Assembly: GCA_014549065.1 (NCBI GenBank)
Contig: JACDOX010000033.1
Span: 5,352,476 to 5,416,475, forward strand
Length of the DNA stretch: 64,000 bases
Source: Cardinalis cardinalis
Taxonomy: Eukaryota > Chordata > Aves > Passeriformes > Cardinalidae
Direction: 5' to 3'
The notes below the pieces were generated by a model that saw only the letters and a list, made by a program, of their open reading frames with translations, did no database searches and was not told where the DNA came from. The translations under genes and the position numbers were made by a program. Shown piece by piece: positions 1-14,500 of this stretch; the first letter of the stretch is position 1, and every line of letters starts with the position of its first letter.

Positions 1-3000
1 TGAAATAATTAACAATCATTTGTAACATTACATAGTATCATAAAACCCCTATTTTTAAATTTTGAGGCCTTGAAATGTTGGGGTGTTACATATGATCAAT
101 GTGTTTCTCTTTAATATGAGGACAAAATTACTGTAGGCCTAGTGGTAAAAATCTCAAAGTTGTGAAATTCATGACAAACATATCCAAGCATGTTTCCCAG
201 TGAGGTAGCTATACATTTGCACATATATGCTTTTAATACTATCTTTAAATTATGCAGGCCCAAAATGTCACTGTATTTTATGTACATTTCTGAAAGCTGT
301 TGTGCAGTTGCTTATCTCNGACACCAAAGACTGTGAATATCAGTACCATTAACTAGCAAATCCTCCAAAAACCTGGCTAAAATTATCAGCACTCAAACCT
401 AATTTAGTGACTACTCTGTGAGAAGTATAATGTCCTGACAACCATTAAGCTGGCAAGCTTGGTAATCTGGACAACATACTCTCACTTCAAAGATCTGAGA
501 ATAAATTTTATTGAATATATTCCTTATACTACTTAGAATGTATTCTACTTTCATTGAGGCATTGACTTCTCAAGGTGCATCCAGTTCCAAGCTCCTACTA
601 CTAAAATCTACTTAGTAAGGGCTGTTATTTCTCAATTATCAATTTCTTTTTCCCCACAGTTACCTCAACAGCTTTGATCAAGCTATCTGCCAGCTATCTG
701 CAATGACAGTTACGCCAGCAAGGCAGCAGAGGTGCCAAACACAGCTGGCTGCTCAAGGTCTCTGTTCTGACTCAATGTCCAATTTGACAGTTGCAGCTTT
801 GCACGGCCGATCCTGCCGTTTGTATTCCCGATACACAGCTTCTTCCGTAACATCATCTTCAACTTCCCTCTGTTGTTGTGAAAATAGGTCTTTGGTCTCC
901 TCTGTTTTTATTGATCACACTCTACTGTTTGATGATGCAGTGCCTTCAACAGACCTTTCACTGCTTCTGCTATAAAGTTACTAATTCTGCTTCATGTGTC
1001 TTCACAATGTTCTCAGTTATCAAGCCTCCTACCACAGAAATACTCTGGTAATGACTTCAATGCTAACAGTTCTCACCCTAGATGTTGCATTTATCTGTTT
1101 GCCCTTTCATATAAAAGGAAGCAAGACTTCGCTGCATCAAGGATTAGAAATTATTCTTGAAATTACAGACTCGCTGCTAGCTCTGACAGTTTTAACCCTA
1201 TCATGTTGTAATTCATCCACATGAAGTACAAGACAATAAAAAAAATCCAGAAACTACATCTTATTCTTGCTTTCTTTTTACAGGTATACGTGTCTGAACA
1301 TTGATTTGGGAAGTGCAGAAAAAACTTTCTCTTTGTGGACTGGATTTAAGAGGCTGCCAGTGTTTACTGACCTACAATGTGGTAGTGTTAACTGACCTCT
1401 AATGAGCTAACCCATGGAACATATTTAACATTTTGAGAGCAGCTAGTCCTCTGGTAAAGGAAACAAAACCCCAAATTCAATACTGGTAATAATCATTCAT
1501 TTTCCAGCCTTTCTATGTCTAGGGAGAGAAGAAAATCCATTCCTGCTACGCTTGATTGTGTCTGAAGTAAAACATATTCAAACAGTTGAGGTGCTTTAGT
1601 CAAGCACTTCATTAGTACTTTCCAAAAGTGCTAAAATTAATTGTTGACTTTTCTAAAAACAAAATTAAATGGAGGAAATAAAAGTGGCCTATATATAGTT
1701 GGAGATGCATTTATACATATACTCCTATATATACTAGAAGATTACGCTGCTTTCAAAGCAATTCAAATTTTCCTAAAGAATAACCTAAATAAATCAGTAA
1801 AAAAATTACACAATAATGTTACTGATACAGAAAAAATTCAGAACTCTGAATGCAAAACAGTAGTAATAATATTTTTTACTTATGTATTAAGAAGACTTAA
1901 TTGGTTTATTTAGCAATGATTTTGTTTTGAAAGTATCTGACTGCTTCATTAATTACTTTCAGATTCTGGCCTTTACATTGATAGACTTCTCTATTGAAAT
2001 ATATTAACTGATACAGTTTTATAAGACAGAAGCTACTACTACTGTAGTTTTTTCCTAACAATGGTCTTTTAAAATTACCTAGATTATTATGTTGGGTCTC
2101 CCATGAGAAGATGGCATCTTTTCTCTCATGAAAACAGTTTTTTATACAAGCTACACTAAACTTTTACTGTGTGACATGGGGAAATGAACATTTAGCAAAG
2201 GCAATAAAATGGTAGACTAATAGAGTGAGAAGGGAAAGATACACTCACTTCCATTAACAGAAGCAGCAAACCACNTCAATGCAGCAGCCTGGGAAGTTTA
2301 GGAAGCTTGCAATACTTCACATGGACACAAAACTCAAAGTTCATACAGAGTTTTGTGAAAAACAAAAACAGTGAAGTGACAAAAAACAGCTGGGCTTTAT
2401 CTTTTAAAAAACCACCATTATCATAATGTAAACTAGTATTCAGTATTAAAATAAATATATTGAAGATAGAAGTTCTAACTGACACTTCCCTACCCTAGAA
2501 CTGCTACCTTTCAGGCTGCATCACCAATTCAAAATTTTGATTAAAATTGAAAACATGCTGCTTTTCCAATTATATCTTACAAGGAAAGACTGAATTTTTA
2601 TTGAAGTGTCACCTGTTTTGGGTACCTTTGTAGACACCTGCCATAGAATCACACAGAGTCAACTCCATAATTCAGCAGTGTATCTCAGCAGAAATTTCTG
2701 TTAAGCCAATAAATGACACAGCAAAACTAAGTACCTGGGGAATATAAAACGCTAAGAACCCTGACATGGTCCACTTATGATACACAAACAATAGAAGGAC
2801 AGCAGGAGTGTGGGAAATTANGTGTCACAGTGACTTATATCAAGTCTCAATGGGATGTATCAAAATTCCAATGCACTACATCACTGGAAGCTATTCTATT
2901 AATTTTATTCTGATACTATGGATTGACTGTAAATATGGTAAAGCTGCTAGCATGACAATTCTAAAAGCAAGCAGACATTTATTTTAGATACTCATTTCAC

Positions 3001-3789
3001 AAGAAAGTTCACTTTTTTATAATTACCACATTTTATTTTNATAGATTTAATATTGCTGTTTAAAAAACCTACCAGCTTTCACACTGCTTGCACTAAGAAT
3101 CCTATGTTAACTTCTAACAGAATAGTAGGTTAAAATTCATATGGATTTTTCCTTCCAAATGTAAGACAAGGTAGAGTAACGACCAAAAACAGATCAANAT
3201 GATCTGGAAATCATGATGAAATCATAAATCATTATGATTTGGAACACAAACTGAGAAATAATCCAAGATAAGGTAACNCCTTCAAAAGACATTTCTTTAT
3301 GATATTTAGTTAGGTAGTACATAGTTTTTGAATTCCTTACTTCAATGGTATTATTCTTATTAAAAAAAAAACTCTGATTGCCTGTTTACAAGCCTACCTT
3401 ATAAATAAATATTATATCTTCTATGTACTAAATAGTGTTGCTGACCTTCTGAACTTCTACTACCATGATTTGAGAGAAGAGATCTTANGTTTGGTTTTGC
3501 ACTAAAACAAATGATTATTGATGCATTTCACTGTCTCAAGTCAGTTCTGTCTTACTGGTTTCAAGATGAAAACATATCCAAAGAGTTAAAGGATTACAAT
3601 TTCTTGGCTTTATGATTTTAAATGAGAAACCTCCACAAGACCTGCCACGGAAGCCTTTACTCCAAAGAAAAAGACTGCATCAACTAAAACTCAACAGTTT
3701 CATAAGAGCTCTTTCATAATTTCTTTAAAACATCCACACGTTAAAAGCATCTAGTATTGTATAAAATTATTTCAAATAATCTCACATAC
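1..3789 (-). other. CEP170 intron after exon 11, incomplete
   Basis: AT-rich intronic sequence downstream of the giant exon. I looked on the minus strand for the next expected CEP170 exon (an Arg/Trp-rich start followed by an acidic Ser-rich stretch) and did not find it. Apart from the possible pseudogene at 753-1250, nothing was recognised. Confidence 0.85.
753..1250 (-). pseudogene. Possible pseudogene fragment, family not identified
   Basis: On the minus strand, 914-753 is open for 53 codons to a TGA and reads like protein: KTEETKDLFSQQQREVEDDV then TEEAVYREYKRQDRPC and VKLDIESEQRP. The same frame continues upstream past one stop (915-917) as SRSSERSVEGTASSNSRV. Further up, other frames give GGLITENIVKTHEAELVT, INATSRVRTVSIEVITRVF and RVKTVRASSESVISRII, as a frameshifted coding sequence would. 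Several CpGs cluster at 803-850, unlike the surrounding intron. No splice sites, matching CEP170 sequence or poly(A) tail was found. I do not recognise the parent; chance openness remains possible. Confidence 0.35.
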
Positions 3790-5598
3790 CTGAGGGAGAA
3801 TTATGAGCCGAAGCCAAGGATTTGGATTTAGAATCCGAAAGTCGAGAAATGCTATTGGCTCGAGTTCTAGCAGAGACTTTAGCGCTGTCTCCTCCTGAGA
3901 TCAGCCTTGACCCACTTCTGATGATTGCTTCTGGGGTACGCGGTGAGGCAGTGCTCCTGGTTATTGTTGCTTCAGAATCGCTGCGTGCTGATAAAGAGCC
4001 GAGTCGATTTCTGCGAGGTTGGGCCAGTAAGTCTATCCTGGAAATGTTTCTCCTCCCTGACGGAGGTTTTGACGTAGAACTCGTAGTGGACACTTCGGAA
4101 GCGACCGAAGCCTTATCGGCATCGGCAAGCTCGCTATCTGAGACTTCACCAAGGCGGGCTCTGCGCAACAGAGAAGTCCTTGTGGGACGAGGTCTTGGAA
4201 GAGTGGTAGATTTACTGGACTGCCCAAGTCCAACAGGGGACGTTTTTGATTTAGCTGACTTTCCTTCCATCTTGGAATGTACAAGTTCATCTGCTGAGGC
4301 GAAAGGAACTCTTCCATGCGNTTTGCCAGAGTAGGTTTCCTGGTCGGATGATAGGATATCAGAAATGGCAGAATGAGGTACACTGGATGTTTGGTCATCA
4401 TCTGTTAAATCTACTGATGGCTGCCTCATTCTTCCACTGGATTGCACAGTTTTGCGAGTGTCCGCTCTAGACCCACCATCTGAAGATCGACTCTTAGTTT
4501 TCTTTTCAATCTTTTCTCTAGCACTTGTAGAAGATTTTAAAACATCCTTTGAAGGGGAACCAGTGGAACATCTATCTTTATATAAGTTTGTAAAGCTCTT
4601 CCNCTTCTGTGTGGATTTTCTTTCAGTGTCACCAGTAACTAGACTGATTGTGCTGGCTGTATCGACATCTGATTCTGGTGATATGGAATTATCTCTGTTA
4701 TAACTAGGAGTGTCAGGACCTTCATCAGTTTTATTTTCTTCACGCAATTTAGCTTCAAGGAAAGCCATTACAGCTTCTGTGTCTTTTAAAATTAGTGTTG
4801 TATCTATACTGGAATCAGTGTCCATCGAATCACTTCTGTCACGTAACCTGTTTGCAGATACTAAAGGGGCAGCAGAACCACTCTGCTTATTAATGTGAGG
4901 AATAAGTTCTATAGGTATATTTGTGCTAGGCTTATCTATAGTAAAGCTACCTTGCCTCACTAAGGGTTTTGAAGATTCTTTTTTGTCTCCTGCAAGTACT
5001 TTAGGACTTTGTCCTCTAATGATTTCCTCATTTTTTCTTCTTTTTCCCTCAATCTGTGCCAATTTAATTTCTGCNTTATCTGTAACATGTCCAGGAGCAN
5101 TTTCTTGATTATCCAAAGTTTTGGGTGACATAACAATCTCCTCCCTACCTTTCTCAATCAGGNTTGCAGAAGATNTTGTAGAGGATAATTTTGAAGGTGT
5201 CCAGTGTCCTTGCTCCTTTCTTTCTTGTTGTTGAATTTTTGCTAAAGCTTGTTTCACCACAGAAGTTTCTCTGCCAGTTTCAACTCTCTCTTTACTAGAA
5301 GAGCTGGGAAAAGAAAACACTTTGTCTCCAGCAGCTTTGGGTGAAAGACCATTCATTGTTCTGCTTGACTTAGCATCTGAGGCACGAACTGGAGTTTCTT
5401 TCTCCTGAAGTTCAGTGTCTTGCTTTTCACCTATTTCTGACCTCTGATGAGATACAGTTTTTGTTTTTAAATTTTCATTTACTTTCTCTTCTATGGGAAG
5501 CTGTGGAAGTGTCCTCCTCTTTCGCTCACCTTGGCTGGTCATAGAAGCAGCTGAACCAGCACTTCTAACAGAAATACCAGACTCACTGATGTCTGTGT
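3790..5598 (-). CDS. CEP170: CEP170 coding exon 11 (giant exon)
   Basis: 1809 bases complete Asp677, encode residues 678-1279 and end with the first base of codon 1280. The acceptor is CATTTTTAG|AC and the donor is CTCAG|GTATGT. Landmarks in order are [11 protein letters not shown] (701-711), [36 protein letters not shown] with [28 protein letters not shown] (a likely helix), [59 protein letters not shown], and [20 protein letters not shown]. The C-terminal third is strongly basic and Ser/Arg-rich, in keeping with the microtubule-binding part of the family. Several Ns give undefined residues. The opposite strand and other frames are partly open but look like shadows. Confidence 0.97.
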
Positions 5599-8500
5599 CT
5601 AAAAATGAAAGAGAAAAAAACATTTGAGAAGACATTCAATAGCAAGGCAAATAAAAAGATTAAATGTTTAAGACTGCATAAGGTTAATACAACATAAAAC
5701 AGAACTGAAAAAGTCATCAGTCCATCCTGCTGTTCTATGACAAGATCAATTATATTTAGACATGTAGAAAAATATTTAATGAACTCTTTTAGCCAGCTAA
5801 ATCATACAAAGTTTTTATGATCTCACAGTAGGTTAAAATAGGTCAGAAATCACTGTTCTATCAATCAGCACACCATTACAACACAAATGGTGTAATGGAA
5901 AGCAAGTCTTACATTCCTAAACACCTTTAGGACCAGATTTCAAAACTACCAAAAAGTAAGATCCTCCTTCCTCCTCCCTACCTGCCTTGAGGTCCACAGC
6001 TTGAGGTCTGTCTCATGGACAGACTACAGCCTCTCCCTCTGAGGCCTTGCCTCATTCAGGCAAGACTCTGCAGTGCTGGGAGACACTTCTCAGCAATATT
6101 GAAAAGCCCCACTCATGAACAGAAAAATTACTATGGCTGAGAAAGCAAAAATAATGTTTTTATCCAAAACAAGACACTGTAGTACAAAAATGTATGGAAA
6201 TGCATGAACAATGCTTTGTATACAAAGCATCAAAAGAATGCAGTATTAGTGCTAAAGCACTTTCACTGAATTCTCAGTGTACAAAGAACNAATGCTCCAT
6301 CATCAGAAAAGTATGGCCATCCCATGGACTGTTGCAAGGAATAACTGTTTTAGAAACCAAGATTTATTTTTCCAGAGTGATGATGACTGTGCCTTCCTTG
6401 CCCATTTAACAAAGACNGCAGTTGTGCTGTCAGAAACAAGCNTTTATTACTCAAAGGTGATATAAATTGCTCTATAAATTGCCCTGACTTTGAATATTTG
6501 AATAGAAAAAATTCTTTTTGCAGTTCATTTGTCTGCTGTTGCAATATAATGTGACACATTTAGTAACACACATCTGTCAAATCCCTTTTTTGCCAGGAGA
6601 GATCTATAAGCAACTGCTCTGCACACCCTGTTGGGACTTCCCTNTCTTGGCTTGCTACCAACATTGGTTGCTCCAGGAGTAAGATGGAGTACAGGGTTTC
6701 TCTCTCTGCAAGAATCCTCTAAGCAATTAATTCAATATCAACCATCATGCTGTATGTATACCTGCTACTTTCTATCCATGCTCTTCAATCTATCTTTTCT
6801 CTGCAGTGTCAGATCTTTGATGAAGAATGCAAAAGGACTCACAGGTTTGGTTTTTCTTTCCTATAGTCTATGTTAAGACAGTGATTTGAGAAACAGTAAG
6901 AACCTCTGAAATCTAAGCAAGATTTTCTAATTCTAGGACTGTTTTTTTTTCTTTAAAATTATGAAACAAATTGAAGGTTTAGTGAAAATCTTTATGATTG
7001 CCATCTGTGAAGACTGACTTCTCTCAGACATGCCTATTAGATCAAATATTTTAAACATATGCATATGTATATATACAGCAAGCATGTAACTTGCTTCCTG
7101 CTGAATTTCAAACTGCCTTTAGAAAAAAAAAAGGCATGGAGTTGTTTAGCATCATATTTGGCTATATATGTGTTATGTGAAGTTTAAATACAAAGATTTA
7201 TAAAGAAGATACAGGCATCTANGTCAACAAGACTTGTTTTGTGAATTGGTTGTTATATGTACATACTACATTTTATTTTTATTACATTTGGTGCTTTAGT
7301 GCTTTGAATAATTTATTTCCCCTTTGATATTTTAGGATTCTTGCAGTACAGGTATGCACTACACACTAGTTACTTCCCTTTATCTCTTATCTTAGTTATC
7401 ATAATGGTAAAGAAAGCCTATACCTCTCCAAAGCAGATCCTAGGTGGTGCCTCATCTGAAAATGACCATTTAAAACTACAGAAAACAAAAGACCACCAAA
7501 ACTCCCAATTAACCACCCAAAGGATCAGTCTCAATAGCAATGATTTTAAGTGTCCTGTATGTACACACCCAATCCTTTCAAATAGCGCAAAATTTGCTCT
7601 TGATTTCCATTATTCTGTGTGTATCACATAAGTTAATTTTTCCCCTTTCCATCTCCTTTGACTTTTAGTATCCTAGGTGAAATTCAATGCTTATGAGGGG
7701 GGGAAAAGCTACAACAGAAGCAGTGGTCACTGATAAAAAATTTTCATGCATTGGTATAGATATATGCATTATGCAACATCAAAAGCAAAACATCAAAAGC
7801 AAAAAAAGTTCTTTGTACAACTTCTCCCAAAGATGATCACAACCTCTAAAGCGAAATTTGCAGGAAGAAAAAAGCAGAAGAGAAGTTTATAGTGAAGACT
7901 GTAGATATTAAAGAATAAACCAGTTCAAAATCAGAAATGTGAATAATTTAACTATGGAGAGACATGCTCTGAACATCTGGCACTCACAAGAAAAGGAGAT
8001 AAGTTTGCTCATTGCTAAAGAGAAAGTTTCTGGGTTTTTCAAGAAATACCAAAGGTCTTCTGTATTTCCAAGATAAGGAAGGATGCTATGCTTCAGCTGA
8101 AGTGTCTCAGGTTGGATTGTTTAATAATCATTACCCTGAAGTCCAATTTGGACTAAGAAAGATGCAAGGAAAGAAACATACAATGCAGANCAACCCAAAC
8201 TATATTTAAGTGAAAGCTTCTCTAATATTAAAGAGTTTATAAACTCTCCTGTTTTAGTAACATTCAGTGTAATACTGGCACTCAACTGCCATGCAGACAC
8301 CACTACTGCTGAGCTTCTTTTTACACTGTTTCTGCTCAATGAAACAGAAGAATCTCAGGTGAACTTGAGGCATTAGGAGTAAAAAAGCTGATTAAGTACA
8401 GTATATAATCATTCTTTTCTCCCTTCCACAGGTTTTCCAGCATAAATTATGACAATAAGAACAGTTTTTAATACCATTTTCTAATGGAGCAGGCACAGAG

Positions 8501-11500
8501 GACTCCAATCTCAAGTCATCTTGGTCATGACGTGTGTGATTAGCAGCCAAACTGGCCCACTGTGAAACCCAACGTTTACTTCCAGGGTTAGCAGAACCTT
8601 CCTAAGAAAGAAAAAAACAGCAGAAGAAAAATTATAACTGTTCGATAAAAAGCATGCCATCTTTCCAGGTTTTTCCTGAATAGATAGGTCAGACACTATT
8701 TTCCTGGAGGAAGTTGGAAAAAAATCGTTTACCTCAATAAATTTTGAAATGACAAACAATAAACAAAATCTACATAGCTGCTGAATCATTACCAAATAAA
8801 CAACAGTTCCTAGTGCAGTGAACTTTTAAACACCAGAACCTACATAAAATGTACGAGAACATGTGCTAGTTCTAAGATCAGGTTATTTCAGTCCTCAGCT
8901 CAGAAGTGCAGGAAAAGTACATGGCGTGTGGGGGTGTGTCAAAAAATTAAAAATCTGCTTCAGGAAGACAAGAAAGTGACATTTTACCGGTTTAGAAGAC
9001 CCTCTTGTCCAGATGAAATATTGTATTTACTTCATTACAGAAAGACTACCNTAAGGACTGAAAGAGTAATAACTTATGATGGAAAGGAAAGGAAGCTCAG
9101 ATTATTTGTTTGGCCTAAACAAAAAAAGAAGCAAAGATTAGTTCTAAACCATCCTACTGCATAACAATGAAGTCAATGTCATCAGTATTTTACAATTTTT
9201 TTGCACCTAAACCAGAAAGGAAATTAATTTGGTTTCTTGAGGACATGTCTTTTGGAATCCTGAAAATTTTTAAAATGTAAAAAAACATAGAACTAAATCA
9301 CCTTCTGGTGTTACTAAAGCATCCTTTTTTCAAAATCTGATTTCTACTTATAGTGCAATGTTACAGTCTTATCAAATATCTTACAGTCTCTTTTCCTTAC
9401 ATCTCCAAAAAAACATCATCAGCCCTTCAAATCTTCACATTTCTACTCAAAACACTGATTTTTGACTAATGTCTTGACTATTCTTGGATTCTAGTCTTTG
9501 ACCAGGAAGCAACACTATACAATCTATAAAATTTATTTAGGAGAACTACAACGGTGAACAATGCCACCTACTATATGACAACTTCTTTCAAATTAAGTTA
9601 CTCAGACATTTGAAAAGCTTGAATTTACAATCTTGAATTTCTCCTGTTAATGCAAGTGAGTGCAACATCATGAATCTCTTCCAGAATATCATGTGGAAAA
9701 TCAGAGATGCAGCAGGTAATTTTTTTGAACAATTATACAAATTTTTATATTTTGAATTCATTTTTTAGAATCAAAATGTTATAAAATTCAAGTCTAACAA
9801 CAGCAAAGGAAGGCAATTCAATGTTTTTGTTATTTATGGGCATTTCTGAANACAATGTGAGGTGTCAGTAAGAGTATTACAAAAAACACACAGCATTTAT
9901 ACAACTACCAAAACCTCATTTTTCTTTCCTATCACTAATCTCTCTCTTATCTGTACGAATGAACTTCTNTCTAATAAAACAACTAATTATAGCCAAATCC
10001 AAACATGATAGATGTCCCAAACATCTTTGCAAGAGAAAATTGTAACTAGTTCCTTCTGTGCCACCTGACCAATTTACAAGATACAGATATGTGTCAGAAA
10101 TCTGAATTCTACCTCACAATGGAGAAACATACTAAGATTTTGCATATTAACTGTAGCAAAATAACATGATAAATTATTTTCTCTTGTAATTACACTGCCA
10201 GAAAATGGTTTCTACATAGCAGCGAATGTAAATGTGTGCTTTACCAGTTCTCTGTGTATACAGGCATAACAATAACAAAAATACACAGTTTCTTTTCATA
10301 GTAGTTTAAGTACATCTAGAAGGTGTAAGGTTAATAAAACACATATCTAAAAAGTCATGTTCAGATATCCTAATGTTCTTCCTATAACCCATATCAATTG
10401 GCATCTTACAGGCTCTCAAGTANGCAATCCTCCAAATCTTCTCCTGAATACCAAAAGCAATTTCCTAGTATTTCAGAAAAGCGGGGTTTATCTATGAGAT
10501 ACCAGCCTTTTACCTTCGTGTTAAATCTGCTTTCTCTTATGTTTATCTCACATACAAAGTCAATAGGAGTAAGAAATCTTTCNAAAATCTAACAATGGAT
10601 TTCTGTGGGCTTATTATTCAGCCTGGGGATTTAGGGCTTCAGGCTCCACATCTGAAAAAAATCCACAGTGCACACACATTACACCTAAAAGTGTGTCCAG
10701 CTCTTGGCATTTCAGAGCAGACTAACTTTTTTTTTTTAATTAATGTCAACTAGGTGAAGAAAATTAATAAAAAAATTAAATGTCTTTTCAGATACATAAC
10801 TCGAGACAGTTCAAGTTGTAACAATCATATTATTTCAATCTTTTCATAAACTGCTGCCTTGAAAGCAGTTCTCTCACTGCACCTGCTTCAGAACCCTATG
10901 CCTATAAGGTGATGATCTTTTCACAGATTTCCATACATGACTTATTTACAGACAATGTCTTCAAGTTATTCCTGGAACAACACTGACACCNATCTCTAAC
11001 AGTTCCTTTTTTCTTCTATTACAGTTAACTCCTTTATACAGGAAAACCCAGCAACTGCACCCATCTCAGCTGTTACTTTGCCAGACTAATTGAACAGCAC
11101 TGATCTGTTCTTGTAAGGTAAANCTCCATTCCTGTTACAATCTGAGTAACTACCTTGTCTAGACTTGTATCCACCCTTCTCAACCAAGAATGTTAACAGT
11201 TCTAGTACTGATACCACTGCCCTTTTTTGCTGGTAAAGCATTTCCTGGGTATTCAAGGGTCCTGTTTGCCTTTTCTCAGCCCCCTGATATTGGTGATACA
11301 TCAGCCTACATTTCAGTATAGCATCTAATTTCAAACAAAAAGTAAGTATCAAACTTCAAACTAAATGGATTGTTCTACAAGACAGAAAATAAGAGTAATT
11401 TGAGAGGACAAACAAAAGGAAATACAGCCTCTAAATACTCCACTTTTGAGAAGCAACATAGCAAATATTTACATGAATGAAATTCAATATTCAGAATGTC

Positions 11501-14500
11501 AGTAGTATTATTTATCTGATCTTCAGTGGGAAAGACATTGTAGGCATTCAAAACAGCAACAGAACATTGTATCAATGACATCGCTGAACCTACAGATGAA
11601 GAACCAGGTTTCTGAGCTTTAGTCTTACAAAAAAACCCAAAAAACCAAATCCCCAAACAAACCCCAAACCAACCAAAAAACTGAAGCACATCAAACACAA
11701 TGTTGATAATCCATTATTCAAGAACCATGTTTAGCACAGACAACTGACCACTGAAAATTAAATGAAGTTGGAGGGATAGGTTATAGCCCAAATGCCTGCA
11801 GTATTTTTTATTAACCAAGCTCATAGGGTAAGAACAAATAATAAGAACAACAACAACAATATTCTCTTTGTTCTCTATTTACTTAATTTTTGTTCTTTAA
11901 TCACACTTACCTTGGTTGGCAAGTGGCAGCTTATAATGTAGAAAATAAAAACATTTAAATATTTTAAATAGATGGATTTAGTATTTTCATTGCCTATATG
12001 TAATCACTGAAAAGACAAGAACCAGTGTATTCAGGCTCAGTCCAACTGTGTCAAGACACTCACTCTGCATTTTACTTTATTGATGACATACCTACTCCAA
12101 AGTATTTAAAGACTGCTGTATCAAAGAAAAAGTTGAAAACTTCTTTAAGAAGTAAAGCATTTCCAAGCATTTATTAATGATACTTCAAAAGCCCTGTAAA
12201 GCTAAGATATTTAAGTTTAGAATAAGCTTTCAACCCCCAAGTGACTCTAGATGACCCTGTCCTGCCTTGGCAGCAGGGTTGAACTGCATGGTCTCCAGAG
12301 GCATCTTCCAACCCTAATTATTCTGTGATTCTGTAAACTATTTCTATAAAATCTTTACAATTTTCCAGGCTATCTTTTCCATCTTCTTAAATAGAAATAT
12401 CTTAGATTTTTATTCTTTGCTTTTTCTATGCCTGTTTTTCTATCATGTTCTGAATTCACCTCATTCTGCTAATCATGTACAGGAATAACTGTGATGGACA
12501 GCTGGAGTAAGTTCCACCCAAAATCTGAGTGGATGCAAAACTGGAACACTGAGCTACCCTGANGTTACCTGACTATTTAGCCAAGATCTTCAATAAAATT
12601 TATAAACTTATGATCTGCAGCTCAGTAATGCAGTAAGTCTTCCAAAACCTAAAAGCAGAAAAGTTTGTATATGAGAACATAACCCACATACTTTACAAAT
12701 CAAACACATTTGCCTCTCCCCTTCCCACTGACTAAANAGGTGCAAGTTTTGCTAATAACACTTTAAATTGTAACAATCTTCTCTCAGTAGTTATCCTCAT
12801 TATTGTTTTCCCATTATTTCCCTATAAGACACCTCTAATTTTCTGAACTAGCTTCTCTTGTACTTCTACATATCTATCAATGAACATCTTTTAACTTTCT
12901 CTAGTAAGCTTTCTTCCATCTTCATCTGTCCTCAACTCTTACACTAATCCTTGCTTTATCCACATTGCTTATGTCAGTTTTGCTCCTTGACTTACCAAGT
13001 AATTTTAATTTCTTTCCCCTATCACCATGCCTTGTAATATTTAAAATTATGCTAATAACCTATTCTCTCTCACTATATAAAGACCTTTTAATGCAGCAAA
13101 GCAGTCACAGTAATAAAGAGCATAATTCTTGTAATTTCCACCTAAATCAAAGTGAGTTTTAGTATATCACTGCCAGAAGGTTTCTTAAATCTGCTGTATG
13201 ATTGCAGAAGTAGTCTCAGTCTTCTAAAAACAAAACCTTTTATTTGCAAAGTTGACACCTGAAAAGATNAATTATGTTAATAAAACCAATCATACATTCT
13301 TCTTCTGTTTATTTAATTATAAAAGTGAAAAAATATCAATACTCTTTAAAACTGACAAGGCACAAAATATCTGAGTGCTGCAAAAGGCATAAGAAAAGGA
13401 GAGAGAAAGAATATGGTTATAGATTTGTGCAAAGAAGCAAGGTGAAAATCCTTCCACAGGATATGCCTATGCTGTGTGGCAGTGCTTCACTTGAAGTGCC
13501 TTAGAGAAACTAGGCAAAGGTACTAGTCTAGGTACAGTGACATACTTATGTCTCAAGGCTTCACAGTAGCTAAAATACAACCCTGAGAAAACACATCTCT
13601 NTAAGAGACAGATACTAAAATCAATTTATTATCACGGCAGGCACACTAAGTAATATCTTCCAAAAAAATTGCTTATCTATAAAGTTTGCTAAATTACAGG
13701 ACCATACTTCAGGAACAGTTTGCCAAGGGAGTGAGACATAAGTGTCATGTGTTTCATTACTGTTGCCAGTTGATTCCACTCCACTGTGATCCTGTTCTGT
13801 TCCAGACACATTTCAAGCCAGTTTATCCATCACAATGACAGAAGAATGCCTCCCAAGATTTCAATATGAAATATGATCAATATATTGTGTGCATATTTTA
13901 AGTCATATATAAATACAGGCATTTTCCTCTGTTTAATCTTTCACCAACTGATTAAGTTATACTGCGTCTGAATCATGTAAGTGACTTGTCACGAGTGGCA
14001 CCTCATTGGAGAACTTAAACCATGAATGTAAAAACCTTAAGTCCTCTGGCTTCAGAGAAAAAAAATCTGAAAAGTATTCTCCACCATTTTTCTCCTACAT
14101 GACTTTGTATCATGCATTAAGTGCACACATCTTATTTCTGAATTTTAATATCNTTACTTGCTTTGGGCTATAAAACATAACCAGCTTTTCCTCAGTTCTG
14201 CTGAAGAACTTANATGAAGTGTATACTGTGCAAAGTTATGTTGTGGCAAAGAAACTTCTGCTACATTTCCAATACACTCGTGTCAGTGCATATAGAAAGG
14301 CAGCCAAGTTTTAAAACACCTCCACAATGAATTAGTCCTGCCTCTGACAGAGAAGCTTTGATGATGCAATAAAGGTCTAGGAGAAATAAATTACTTATAN
14401 ATCTGAGTTAATCTTTTCCAGGCAAGATTTTGTTTCGTGTTTAACACTTACTGGTCGGTTCTTAGTGCTCTCTTTTAGTGGAAGAAAAAAGAAGACCGTC

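Noticed and set aside
2641..2670. AGAATCACACAGAG motif resembling a reversed CR1 tail
   Set aside because: The match is too short and is not followed by further CR1 sequence.
3822..4334. 170-residue plus-strand ORF antisense to CEP170 exon 11
   Set aside because: It is the mirror of a Ser/Arg-rich coding exon, where the antisense frame tends to lack stops. It has no start context, splice signals or family resemblance of its own.
4033..4401. 122-residue minus-strand ORF in another frame of exon 11
   Set aside because: It overlaps the well-supported CEP170 frame, has an unremarkable composition and includes an undefined residue; treated as a chance overprint.
7341..7631. 96-residue plus-strand ORF with two Cys residues in a CPVCTHP context
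   Set aside because: A single CxxC pair is not a zinc-finger domain, there is no further conserved spacing, and the surroundings are ordinary intron.
13621..13809. Minus-strand ORF of 62 residues with protein-like composition
   Set aside because: No convincing acceptor or donor flanks it, no match to CEP170 was seen in order, and its last third is hydrophobic chance sequence.
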